From: JBLHKW01 sp047618565
GTDB taxonomy: Bacteria > Planctomycetota > UBA1135 > GCA-002686595
Reading direction: 5' to 3'
Length of the DNA stretch: 7,164 nt
Assembly: GCA_047618565.1 (NCBI GenBank)
Contig: JBLHKW010000204.1
Location: forward strand, 1-7,164
This document shows positions 1 through 6,378 of this stretch, one piece after another. Within the stretch, counting starts at the first letter, position 1, and each line of letters starts with the position of its first letter. The notes beneath the pieces were generated by a model. That model did no database searches, had not been told where the DNA came from, and saw only the letters and a list, made by a program, of their open reading frames with translations. Both the position numbers and the translations under genes were made by a program.

Positions 1-213
1 CCCTTCATCGAGAAGGCGCTCGTCAACACTCCCGGGTTTGCCGAGGCCATGAAGTGGAAAGTGAACGTCTACCTGCTCGCACAGAAGGGCCGCGCCGCGG
101 ACCGCGCCCTGGCAGAGTACGATCCTACGCTCAGCCCCCAGCAGCGACAGCGCGACCTGCAGGTGCGCTACCGCGACCTCATGCAGATGGTGCAGGCGAG
201 CGAACGCCCATGA
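1..213 (+). CDS. C-terminal end of an unrecognised protein (5' truncated by window)
   Basis: An open frame runs from the first base to a TGA at 211-213 and encodes the last 70 residues of a protein that begins upstream. The tail is rich in Ala, Arg, Gln and Leu and looks wholly helical, for example LAQKGRAADRALAEYDP and the Gln/Arg-rich stretch after it. This could be the end of a TPR-like or other helical domain, but I recognise no family. The stop overlaps the start of the sulfatase-like gene as ATGA (210-213), so the two are probably co-transcribed and translationally coupled. The in-frame ATG at 49 is unlikely to be the start, because the frame stays open to the window edge and a 54-residue product would have no recognisable fold. 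That this is a real gene rests on the coupling and the open frame; its function is unknown. Confidence 0.6.
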   Translation, partial: PFIEKALVNTPGFAEAMKWKVNVYLLAQKGRAADRALAEYDPTLSPQQRQRDLQVRYRDLMQMVQASERP

Positions 214-1634
214 CACGCAACCTCCGAGAATCGAACCGTGGGACCCGCGTGGGTGCTCGCGTCCGGCTGGCAGGCATCATCAGTCTGCTGCTACCGGCCT
301 GTGGCGAAGCCACGTCAACGCAGGCGCCGAACGTCGTGTTGATCACTGTCGAGTCCCTGCGCCCCGACCACATGGCCAGCTTCGGCGGACCGCGCGACAC
401 GTCGCCGCGTCTCGACGCCCTGGCCGACGAAGCCGTCTTCTACCCGGATGCGCACGCGGTCACGAGCTGGACCCTCAGCTCCCATGCGAGCCTGTTCACG
501 GGTTTGTATCCCACCGCCCACCAGACGACCGGGCCCCTGAGCAAGCTCGGTGAGTCGTACACGACGATCGCCGAGTCCCTCACCGACCGCGGTTACACCT
601 GCGCCGGTTTCGTGAGCGGTCCCTACCTGCGCAAGCACCACGAACTCGACCAGGGCTTCTCGATCTTTGACGACTCCGCCGCCGAAGCCACGTCCGCCGC
701 GGGACACAGCGACGTCACGAATGGGCGCATGCACGAGCTCACGTCGCGCTTCATCGAGTCCAGGCGCGGATCCAAGGAGCCCTTCTTCCTGTTCGGGTAT
801 TACTGGGACCCACACTACGACTACATCCCGCCGGCGCCGTACGACGCAGAGTTCGTCGACGCGGAGTGCGAGCCGATCGACGTTGCTGGATACGAGACCG
901 CCAGCCTCGTGACAGCCGACATCACGCCCGCACAGCTGCGCTTTGTCGAGGCCCAGTACGACGGCGAGATCAAGTGCACGGACGAGACGCTGGGCCAGCT
1001 GTTCGACCTGCTGCGGCGTGAGGGGCTCTGGGACAACACGCTCGTGATCATCACCTCGGACCACGGCGAGGAGTTCTTCGACCACGGCGAGAAGGGCCAC
1101 AAGCACAACCTGTACGCAGAATCGGTGCACGTACCGCTGATCATCAAGTACCCCGGCGCCCGCCGCAGCGGCGTGGATCCGCGCCTGGTCAGCCTGGTGG
1201 ACATCTATCCGACGATCCTGGAGATCACGGACATCGGCGGTTCCGAGCACCTGCACGGCGAATCCCTGTGCAAACCCGACCCGGACCCGGCGCGCTCGAT
1301 CTACTTCGAACTGTTGTCACGCTGGTACTTTCCGAAGCCGGGGGGCGGCACCGACGCGCGTGACGAGAACTTCATCGCGATCCGCCGCGGCGATCACAAG
1401 CTGATCAAGTCGTCCTCGAAGGAACGCGTCGAGCTCTTTGACGTGCGTGCAGACCCGTCCGAGCAGACCGACCTCTTCAGCCAGCGCACGGCCCGCGCCC
1501 AGCGCCTGTTCAAGGATCTCTCCAGCTGGCGAGCGGACATGCAGGCGATCGCTGATTTCCACGCGCAGGGCGGCGACGCGGAGATCACGGGCGACGCCCT
1601 CGAGAGGCTACGCGCCCTGGGCTACGTGCGCTGA
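210..1634 (+). CDS. Sulfatase-like alkaline phosphatase superfamily lipoprotein, Thr-nucleophile type
   Basis: The predicted 474-residue protein belongs to the sulfatase branch of the alkaline phosphatase superfamily. Seen in order: a basic N-terminus, a short hydrophobic stretch (20-30) ending in LPAC with Cys31 as possible lipidation site, the first metal strand NVVLITVESLRPDH (41-54), the nucleophile loop WTLSSHASLFTG (87-98), the metal motif SDHGEEFFDHG (283-293), GHKHNLYAES (296-305), and a typical sulfatase C-terminal segment ELFDVRADPSEQTDLF (408-423). The formylglycine motif C/S-x-P-x-R is replaced by Thr88-Leu-Ser-Ser-His92, so conversion to formylglycine is not possible at that site. 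Glu48 stands where most relatives have Asp. Glu48, Thr88, Asp284 and His285 match in type the metal and nucleophile set of LtaS and EptA-like transferases. It may be a phosphodiesterase, phosphotransferase or hydrolase of unknown substrate, anchored outside the cytoplasm. The ATG at 210 is chosen over an in-frame ATG at 54 because it gives ATGA coupling to the preceding gene and places the signal sequence near the N-terminus. Confidence 0.88.
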   Translation: MTRNLRESNRGTRVGARVRLAGIISLLLPACGEATSTQAPNVVLITVESLRPDHMASFGGPRDTSPRLDALADEAVFYPDAHAVTSWTLSSHASLFTGLYPTAHQTTGPLSKLGESYTTIAESLTDRGYTCAGFVSGPYLRKHHELDQGFSIFDDSAAEATSAAGHSDVTNGRMHELTSRFIESRRGSKEPFFLFGYYWDPHYDYIPPAPYDAEFVDAECEPIDVAGYETASLVTADITPAQLRFVEAQYDGEIKCTDETLGQLFDLLRREGLWDNTLVIITSDHGEEFFDHGEKGHKHNLYAESVHVPLIIKYPGARRSGVDPRLVSLVDIYPTILEITDIGGSEHLHGESLCKPDPDPARSIYFELLSRWYFPKPGGGTDARDENFIAIRRGDHKLIKSSSKERVELFDVRADPSEQTDLFSQRTARAQRLFKDLSSWRADMQAIADFHAQGGDAEITGDALERLRALGYVR

Positions 1635-1650
1635 GCGATCCGGATCACTC
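1633..1650. repeat. Imperfect palindrome spanning both convergent stop codons
   Basis: The sequence gagcgatcc followed directly by ggatcactc is an inverted repeat with one mismatch in nine pairs, and the inner GATCCGGATC (1637-1646) is perfect. It covers the end of the sulfatase-like stop (1632-1634) and the stop of the LPP20-type gene (1645-1647). Only 10 bp separate the two convergent genes. There is no T-tract on either side and no loop, so it does not look like a standard intrinsic terminator. It may simply reflect two opposed ends in GC-rich DNA. Confidence 0.4.
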
Positions 1651-3165
1651 GACCAGGAAGACGCTGTCGACCTTGGCCATGAACTCGGCCTGCACCTTGG
1701 CACCCAGTTTCCGCAGGGCGGCCGCGCCCGATCCGAACTCGTGGTTGCCGGTGCCCTTGGAACCGCTCCCCGAAGCAGGCGCGAGCGTCAGCGCGGCGAT
1801 CAGTTGTCCATTGCGGACATCGATGAGCTCGAAGCTCCCACCGGCATAGGTGTACACGATCGGGCCACGAGTGCTGCTGACAACCGAGCGCGCCGTACCG
1901 CGTACCAGGTAGTCGACGCGGCCGTCGAGCTTGCCCTTCAGCCAGCTCGAGCTGGCCGTCGCGGCCTCACGGATCTCGTCCGCGGACAGGAATGCCCCCA
2001 GCTTCACCATCTTCGCCCCGCGCTCGCCGAGCCCCGTCTCGATGGCAGCACGCACGACCGACTCCGGGTTGACCGTCGAGATATTCGTCTCCTCGATGGC
2101 GATGGCAAAGGCCGCGCTCTTCATGGTCGGCAGCAGGAACGAGGCCACCGCATGCGGAGGCTCCAGGCCCTCTTCGCCCAGGCTGGCGTAGTCGAGCGCG
2201 ACGCGCACGTCGTTCTCCTCCTCGCCCGTGAGCTGGATTCCCGTGATGGCACACGAGATACGGCCGTCCGGACCGGTCTGGGGATCCGCCTCGAGCAGCT
2301 CAGCCCGGTCGGGATGCTCGAGTGCGAAGCTGACCGGGAATCCCACCACCGGCCGTCCCGCGGCCTGCACCTCGAAGGTAATGCGCTCCGTCAGCGTCTC
2401 GCCCGGGTAGCCGCGCTGACCCATTCCCGCGACCGGACGCACGGTCACTTCCTGCGCCAGGTACTCGCTCATCACGGCCCTGGTGCGCGCCGTCGTGCTC
2501 GCCATGCGCGAATCGAAACCGGAGCGCATGGGGTGTGCCTTCGAGAGAACGACACCGACGTTGATCAGATCGCCGGTCACGCGCTCCAGGGTCGCATGCT
2601 CCTCGATCAACCTCCGCAAGCGCCCGGCTCCCGCGACGGGCGCCGCGGCGCCATCGAGCTTGCCCAGCTCACTGTCGATCTTCTGAAGCGCAGCCTGCGC
2701 GTGCTTCTCACGGTCGAGCACCACCAGTACATAGACCGTGCCAGCGTGCCGGAACTCGTCCACGGTCCGCGTTCCATGCAGCAGCGCCTCGGAGCGGTTG
2801 CGCACCTTCTCCGTGTGGTCCAGGGTCGAGCCGTACTCGCCGTCGACACTGACCTCACGCAGGTAGACCTCGGTCTCGGCCTTGATCTCCGAGTTGAGCT
2901 GCTCCGAGAGGTTCTTGCGACCGTTCTCTTCCGCAGGATCACGGGCGTCGGACGTACCGATCGCCGTCATGTACCTCGCCAATGGATAGGAGGGGTGCTT
3001 GCTGGCGTTGGTCACCCAGGCGGGTGCGTCCGTGGGCAGAGCAGCGCCCGGGTTGGGGTCAGCGCTCTGATTGGAGTTCAGGTTGGCGGCCCCCGGCGAA
3101 GAGGGCGTGCTGCCACAGCTAACCAGCAGGAGCAGAACGATCGAAAACGGCAGGAGACGGGTCAT
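1645..3165 (-). CDS. LPP20-type lipoprotein with Ig-like and C-terminal TolB/CsgG-like regions
   Basis: The predicted 506-residue envelope lipoprotein has a short signal peptide ending in a clean lipobox LVSC (14-17). A Ser/Pro/Asn/Ala-rich linker (18-47) follows. Residues 48-165 look like the LPP20 fold: PAWVTN, then YMTAIGTSDARDPAEENGRKNLSEQ in pieces (65-89), a polar helix, and the strand VYVLVVLD (144-151). A helical stretch (180-235) leads to a beta-rich region (240-345) with VGFPVSFAL and TGPDGRISCAI that resembles a bacterial Ig-like domain. The C-terminal part (350-500) has a strand-helix start (AAFAIAIEETN), VDYLVRGTARSV and GGSFELIDVRNGQLIAAL, a pattern typical of TolB/CsgG/LpoB-like domains. 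It lies 24 bp behind the TPR lipoprotein gene and is very probably co-transcribed with it. FlgT-type flagellar proteins also join LPP20-like and TolB-like domains, but no flagellar gene is present, so no name is given. Lipoprotein status is strong, the LPP20 call moderate, and the Ig and TolB calls are by pattern only. Confidence 0.85.
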   Translation of the reverse strand: MTRLLPFSIVLLLLVSCGSTPSSPGAANLNSNQSADPNPGAALPTDAPAWVTNASKHPSYPLARYMTAIGTSDARDPAEENGRKNLSEQLNSEIKAETEVYLREVSVDGEYGSTLDHTEKVRNRSEALLHGTRTVDEFRHAGTVYVLVVLDREKHAQAALQKIDSELGKLDGAAAPVAGAGRLRRLIEEHATLERVTGDLINVGVVLSKAHPMRSGFDSRMASTTARTRAVMSEYLAQEVTVRPVAGMGQRGYPGETLTERITFEVQAAGRPVVGFPVSFALEHPDRAELLEADPQTGPDGRISCAITGIQLTGEEENDVRVALDYASLGEEGLEPPHAVASFLLPTMKSAAFAIAIEETNISTVNPESVVRAAIETGLGERGAKMVKLGAFLSADEIREAATASSSWLKGKLDGRVDYLVRGTARSVVSSTRGPIVYTYAGGSFELIDVRNGQLIAALTLAPASGSGSKGTGNHEFGSGAAALRKLGAKVQAEFMAKVDSVFLVE

Positions 3166-3173
3166 GATGCGAA

Positions 3174-3178
3174 CTCTC
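3174..3178 (-). promoter_or_regulatory. Shine-Dalgarno-like GAGAG for the LPP20-type lipoprotein
   Basis: On the minus strand GAGAG lies 8 nt before the ATG at 3165. It supports that start, which also gives a complete lipoprotein signal peptide. It falls in the 24-bp gap between the two lipoprotein genes, which contains no room for a separate terminator and promoter. Confidence 0.5.
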
Positions 3179-3189
3179 GATACGGGAGA

Positions 3190-4239
3190 CTAGGGCTGGA
3201 TACGAAGCGACTTCGCCTCATCGAGGAGCTCGCGGTCGGTGATGCGGCGCTGGCAACGTGCCAGGCCCTGGCCAAGCGTCGAATTCGGAGACAGCCCCAC
3301 AGCCGTCGTGTAATGCTCGAGCGCGGTATCGAAATCGCCCTCGATCTCGTACGAGAACCCGAGGTTGTAGTGCGCGCGTGCCAGCATCTCGCCACCCGCG
3401 CTCTTGAGCTGGTCCACGAGCTGCATGTAGTCGGCCTGTGCCAGCGGGTACTGCTCGTTGGCCATGCGCTGGTATCCGGATGTGAGCAACGGGTACTCGC
3501 TACCTTCCCACGGCATGTTGAACTCGCCATCACCGACGAAGACGCTGATGGACTCGTTGCGGGTCGATACCGTCCAGAGGCGTTTGAACTGACCGGACAG
3601 ATTCGACACGCAGGCCCCGAAGGGAACCGTGAAATCCAGTGCCGCGGGCTCGACGCCCGGCTCGCATCGGGTTTGCTGGGCAGCGGCCTCGGCGGTGAGT
3701 GTCTTCGGTCGCTGCTTTCCGGTTCCGGTATCGATGAACGACACCTGCCAGTGCACCTTGACGCGCCCCTCACGGAACACGAAGGGCTCCCCGCTCCAGG
3801 GGTCGACTCCATCACCCAGACGATCGACGGACTCGACCAGGATCATCTTTCCCGTGAACCAGGCGGTGGCCGGGATCTCGCGTCCGAACGACTTCTCGAG
3901 CGCCTCCAGCGCGGCGGGATCGAAGTTGTCGTAGCTGTTCCCGAGGTCATTCAGGTGCTTGTTGAGCTGGTCCCGTTCCGCGCCCGCAACCAGGTGGAAC
4001 GAGTTGCCGTCCGCGCTCAGGGCCACTTCCATGGCGCTCGAAAGTTGCTGCGCCAGGTCGGCGGCCTTGGGGTGGCTCAGGTTGGATTCCGTCGGGAAGA
4101 CGGCGACTCCCTTGTGGTCCCGAATGAAATACTCCGGCGGGACGACGATCGGCACGGTCAGCGAGCGGGTCGCGCAGCCGACCGCCAGAAACGGGATCAA
4201 CAGCAGCAATCGTGTGCTGGAAAGAGAATGCTTCTTCAT
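3190..4239 (-). CDS. TolB/CsgG-like lipoprotein with C-terminal TPRs
   Basis: The predicted 349-residue lipoprotein has signal MKKHSLSSTRLLLLIPFLAV followed by Gly21-Cys22 (lipobox AVGC). Residues 42-135 have the order expected of the TolB/CsgG/LpoB-like fold: a first strand KGVAVFPTESN, a helix LAQQLSSAMEVAL, then FHLVAGAERDQLNKHL, an acidic helix AALEALEKSFG and the strand PATAWFTGKMILVE. Residues 159-188 (RVKVHWQVSFIDTGTGK onward) resemble the later strand pair of that fold, where such proteins read 'D..tG'. The C-terminal 254-320 contains about two TPR-type helical pairs, the clearest being ARAHYNLGFSYEIEGDFDTALEHY (287-310, here in part) ending GLSPNS. Domain pattern and position suggest a periplasm-facing partner of the LPP20-type protein encoded just downstream. 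CsgG itself forms a curli export pore, but the added TPRs and absence of other csg genes argue against curli. No clear Shine-Dalgarno precedes the ATG, which is chosen because it gives the complete signal peptide. Confidence 0.85.
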   Translation of the reverse strand: MKKHSLSSTRLLLLIPFLAVGCATRSLTVPIVVPPEYFIRDHKGVAVFPTESNLSHPKAADLAQQLSSAMEVALSADGNSFHLVAGAERDQLNKHLNDLGNSYDNFDPAALEALEKSFGREIPATAWFTGKMILVESVDRLGDGVDPWSGEPFVFREGRVKVHWQVSFIDTGTGKQRPKTLTAEAAAQQTRCEPGVEPAALDFTVPFGACVSNLSGQFKRLWTVSTRNESISVFVGDGEFNMPWEGSEYPLLTSGYQRMANEQYPLAQADYMQLVDQLKSAGGEMLARAHYNLGFSYEIEGDFDTALEHYTTAVGLSPNSTLGQGLARCQRRITDRELLDEAKSLRIQP

Positions 4240-4326
4240 GGGAGCGAGATGGTTGAGGGTAGACGTGCCCCCTTCAGGACGGCAATTCCGAGTTTTCTTG
4301 CCGGCAGCCTACCAGGAGGGACCCGA
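4240..4326. other. 87-bp gap between metF and the lipoprotein pair, with a weak hairpin
   Basis: This is the only sizeable intergenic stretch. It contains cggcaa (4280-4285) and ttgccg (4298-4303), a 6-bp inverted repeat around a 12-nt loop, in a patch (4283-4299) that is more AT-rich than its surroundings. On the minus strand the hairpin lies about 25-45 nt after the metF stop. No T-run follows it, so a terminator is not supported. No clear -35/-10 pair is visible. It is the likeliest place for a separate promoter of the two lipoprotein genes, but that is inference from the gap alone. Confidence 0.35.
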
Positions 4327-5196
4327 TCAGGCGCGACGAAGTGCCGCCAGGATCGAGCGCGTCGCGTGGCTCTTGTTCAGCGTGTAGAAATGCAGGCCCG
4401 GGGCACCGCGATCGAGCAGCTCGAGGGCCTGGGTGATCGCGTGCTCGATGCCATCCGCCATGACCGCCGCCGGGTCTTCCTGGTGGCTGCGCAGGCGCTC
4501 GAGCAGGGCTTCGGGGATCGTGGCGCCGCACATCTTGGTGAATCGTTCGACCTGGGCCACGTTGGTGATGGGCATGATCCCGGGCACGATCGGGATCGTG
4601 AGGCCGGCGGACCGAGCGCGCTCCACGTACGCGAAGTAGCGCTCATTGTCGAAGAAGAGCTGGGTCACCAGGAACCCGGCGCCCAGGCGTTGCTTCTCGA
4701 TCGTCCACTCCAGATCCGACTCGGCGTCCGTGGATTCGGGATGCACCTCGGGATAGCAGGCGGCGCCGATCGACAGGTCGAACTCCGCTGCGAGCAATTC
4801 GATCAGGTCCGTCGCGTGACCCAGGCCGCCCTCGATCACCTCGAAGTCGTCCTGGTCCTTCGGCGGGTCGCCGCGCAAGGCCAGGATGTTCTCGACGCCG
4901 TGTTCGGCCAGCTTCTTGACACCCCGTCGGATGTCATCGCGCGTCACGCCAACGCAGGTCTGGTGCGCCATGGCAGGCGTGCCCAGGTCGCGCTGTACCT
5001 TGACCACGATCGCGTGCGTCCGGTCCTGCGTCGATCCGCCAGCGCCGTAGGTGACCGAGACGAAGTCCGGCTCGACGGCCTGCTTCAGATCGGCCAGGGC
5101 GGCCAGCAGCTTCTGCTCGCCCTTGTCCGTCTTGGGCGGGAAAAACTCGAAGCTGAAGACGGGCTTGTCCCTGCCGTAAAGGTCACGGATTCTCAT
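4327..5196 (-). CDS. metF: Methylenetetrahydrofolate reductase MetF
   Basis: This cytoplasmic flavoenzyme reduces 5,10-methylenetetrahydrofolate to 5-methyltetrahydrofolate, the methyl donor for methionine synthesis. The 289-residue length is normal for the bacterial FAD TIM-barrel form, with no eukaryotic-type regulatory extension. Family signatures run end to end: FSFEFFPPKT (14-23) with catalytic Glu17 (E. coli Glu28), VTYGAGGST (48-56), HQTC (78-81), ALRGDPP (106-112) with Asp110 of the flavin-site LRGD motif, YPEVHPES (148-155), TQLFFD (178-183), PGIMPI (205-210) and GLHFYTLN (267-274). The ATG at 5196 overlaps the thioesterase stop by 4 nt (ATGA), so translation is coupled, and it gives the usual short N-terminus. 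No SAM or other riboswitch can lie directly upstream, because coding sequence is there. It is unusual that metF ends an operon of acyl-CoA enzymes; this may be chance packing or may reflect disposal or supply of one-carbon units. The identification is secure. Confidence 0.97.
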   Translation of the reverse strand: MRIRDLYGRDKPVFSFEFFPPKTDKGEQKLLAALADLKQAVEPDFVSVTYGAGGSTQDRTHAIVVKVQRDLGTPAMAHQTCVGVTRDDIRRGVKKLAEHGVENILALRGDPPKDQDDFEVIEGGLGHATDLIELLAAEFDLSIGAACYPEVHPESTDAESDLEWTIEKQRLGAGFLVTQLFFDNERYFAYVERARSAGLTIPIVPGIMPITNVAQVERFTKMCGATIPEALLERLRSHQEDPAAVMADGIEHAITQALELLDRGAPGLHFYTLNKSHATRSILAALRRA

Positions 5197-5615
5197 TCTG
5201 ATTCTGGCTCTCGGATCATCTCGAAGCGGGCGCGAAATTCCTCTGGGATCGGAATGCTCTGCATCCCATCGAGGTCGACGCAGGTGGTCGTCATGCGCGC
5301 CTCGACATGCAGCTTCCCATCGAGAAACACCCGGTACAAGAGGCCCAGGGAAGAACGTCCCAGTCGGAAGCAGGTCACCTTGACCGCGGGCCGGTCGCCG
5401 AAGCGCAGGGGTGCCGAAAAGTCGACATCTGAATGCACCAGCGGAAAACCGATCCGGCGCTCGAGCAACAGGTGGTAGTAACGCTGGCCGACGTGGTGTT
5501 CCCAGACCTCCTCGAAGACGTCGTGGATGTAGTCGAAGATGCGCGGGAAGTACGCGATCCCGGCCGGATCGACGTGCCCGAAGCGCACCTGGAATTCCGT
5601 CTCGAAGACCGTCAT
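5193..5615 (-). CDS. Hotdog-fold acyl-CoA thioesterase, 4-hydroxybenzoyl-CoA thioesterase type
   Basis: The predicted 140-residue cytoplasmic protein is a full-length single hotdog domain. The N-terminal VRFGHVDPAGIAYFP (10-24) matches the active-site segment of the Pseudomonas-type 4-hydroxybenzoyl-CoA thioesterase family, with Asp16 corresponding to the catalytic Asp17 there; it is followed by the long central helix IFDYIHDVFEEVWEHH (26-41). Further along, FPLVHSDVDFSAPLRFGD (57-74) and IPIPEEFRARFE (121-132) fit the later strands and C-terminal tail. The family hydrolyses acyl- or aroyl-CoA to free acid and CoA. Substrate cannot be read from sequence; the ligase in the same operon suggests an aromatic or similar acyl group. 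Its ATG shares one base with the creatininase stop (TGATG), and its last four bases overlap the metF start. A YbgC-like role with Tol-Pal is less likely because the motif is DPAGI rather than the YbgC form and no tol genes are present. Confidence 0.9.
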   Translation of the reverse strand: MTVFETEFQVRFGHVDPAGIAYFPRIFDYIHDVFEEVWEHHVGQRYYHLLLERRIGFPLVHSDVDFSAPLRFGDRPAVKVTCFRLGRSSLGLLYRVFLDGKLHVEARMTTTCVDLDGMQSIPIPEEFRARFEMIREPESE

Positions 5616-6376
5616 CAGAACAGCTCCGGCCAGGCCTCCTGAACCGAGACGACGATCATCTCGGCCAGCTGGTCGATGCGTTCCTCGCCCTCCGCGGCCG
5701 AGGCCTCGGCGGGTTCACCGCAGTAGGCCAGGTCGGCGCCCGCGGCGAGGAAACTCGTGACGCCCTCCCCCATCTTCTTCAGCAACCCGATCTCCTTGCG
5801 CGGCAACTTCGCCAGCTCGTCGGCGCGCACGCCGTCCGCGTCCGCCGCGAGCACGATGCTCGACTCGTAGCGGCCCGCATGGCACTCGCCGCTGGCGAAC
5901 TCCTCGCCCAGGGTCTGCGCCCAGCGCCTGCGCGTGTTGTCGGGGAAGAGCACGTGGGCGTGATCCTTCGTGATCGACGCGTGGTCGAGGGGCACACCGC
6001 GCAGCACCTCGATGTGCTCCGGCTCCAGGTGGCCGTTCGAGAACACGATGCGCCGGATGCCCTGCTCCTGCAAGCTGTACACGATGTCCTCGAGCAGCGC
6101 CCAGAGCGTACCCGGGCGCAGACTGATGCCACCCGCGAAGCCGTCCGTGAAGTGCGTGATCCCGTAGGAGACCGGCGGCAAGACGACGCTCACCACGTTC
6201 AGGGCCTCGAGCCTGCGCGCCGCGCGCCGCGACTGGGCAACCGCGATCGTCACATCCGTGTCCAGCGGCAGGTGCGGCCCGTGGGGCTCCGTGCTACCGA
6301 TCGGCAGGATGACGACCGTGCGGTCCGTGAACAGTCCATCGGCCTCGGGCCATGTGCGTTTTGCGAGATCGGTCAT
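5615..6376 (-). CDS. Creatininase-family metal-dependent amidohydrolase
   Basis: The predicted 253-residue protein matches the creatininase family in length and motif order. Metal-binding segments are PIGSTEPHGPHLPLDTD (25-41), with Glu30, His32 and Asp41, and NGHLEPEH (114-121), with His116 and Glu118. These five have the same spacing as Glu34, His36, Asp45, His120 and Glu122 of Pseudomonas creatininase. The conserved HAG segment is ECHAGRYESS (164-173). Members open creatinine, deformylate FAPy-type intermediates or cleave a peptide in mycofactocin maturation; all hydrolyse C-N amide bonds at a binuclear metal site. Many relatives have NGHGGN at the second motif, whereas this one has the Glu seen in creatininase itself. 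I do not assign creatininase activity, since neighbours point to acyl-CoA chemistry. The ATG at 6376 is 2 nt after the ligase stop; a longer frame starting at 6460 would add 28 residues that are only the ligase gene read in another frame. Its stop overlaps the thioesterase start by one base. Confidence 0.9.
   Translation of the reverse strand: MTDLAKRTWPEADGLFTDRTVVILPIGSTEPHGPHLPLDTDVTIAVAQSRRAARRLEALNVVSVVLPPVSYGITHFTDGFAGGISLRPGTLWALLEDIVYSLQEQGIRRIVFSNGHLEPEHIEVLRGVPLDHASITKDHAHVLFPDNTRRRWAQTLGEEFASGECHAGRYESSIVLAADADGVRADELAKLPRKEIGLLKKMGEGVTSFLAAGADLAYCGEPAEASAAEGEERIDQLAEMIVVSVQEAWPELF
5624..5627 (-). promoter_or_regulatory. Shine-Dalgarno-like GGAG for the thioesterase
   Basis: On the minus strand GGAG lies 8 nt before the thioesterase ATG at 5615, within the end of the creatininase gene. 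A stronger AGGAGG a little further upstream (complement of 5635-5640) is too far for direct use. With the TGATG junction it supports the chosen start and reinitiation by ribosomes ending creatininase. Confidence 0.5.
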
Positions 6377-6378
6377 GA

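Noticed and set aside
54..209. Extended N-terminus of the sulfatase-like protein from the ATG at 54
   Set aside because: It would put 52 Pro/Arg/Ala-rich residues before the signal sequence and overlap the preceding reading frame. The ATG at 210 gives ATGA coupling and a near-terminal lipoprotein signal.
315..1256. 313-codon minus-strand open frame opposite the sulfatase-like gene
   Set aside because: It is the same codon-register antisense effect; the product is Val/Arg-rich without motifs, while the plus strand has clear alkaline-phosphatase-superfamily signatures.
4271..4320. Intrinsic terminator after metF
   Set aside because: Only a 6-bp stem with a long loop is present and no run of T follows on the minus strand.
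5197..5300. SAM-type riboswitch or Met-box upstream of metF
   Set aside because: The region is thioesterase coding sequence that overlaps metF by 4 nt, leaving no leader for a riboswitch.
1438..5478. Very long plus-strand open frame (1346 codons) across the lipoprotein genes, metF and part of the thioesterase gene
   Set aside because: It lies antisense to four well-supported genes. The two lipoprotein genes and metF share one frame, and this frame is their exact codon-register complement, where stops need TTA, CTA or TCA in the sense genes. Those codons are rare in GC-rich genes, so the frame stays open by composition. Its translation is Arg/Leu/Gly/Gln-rich with no recognisable domain.
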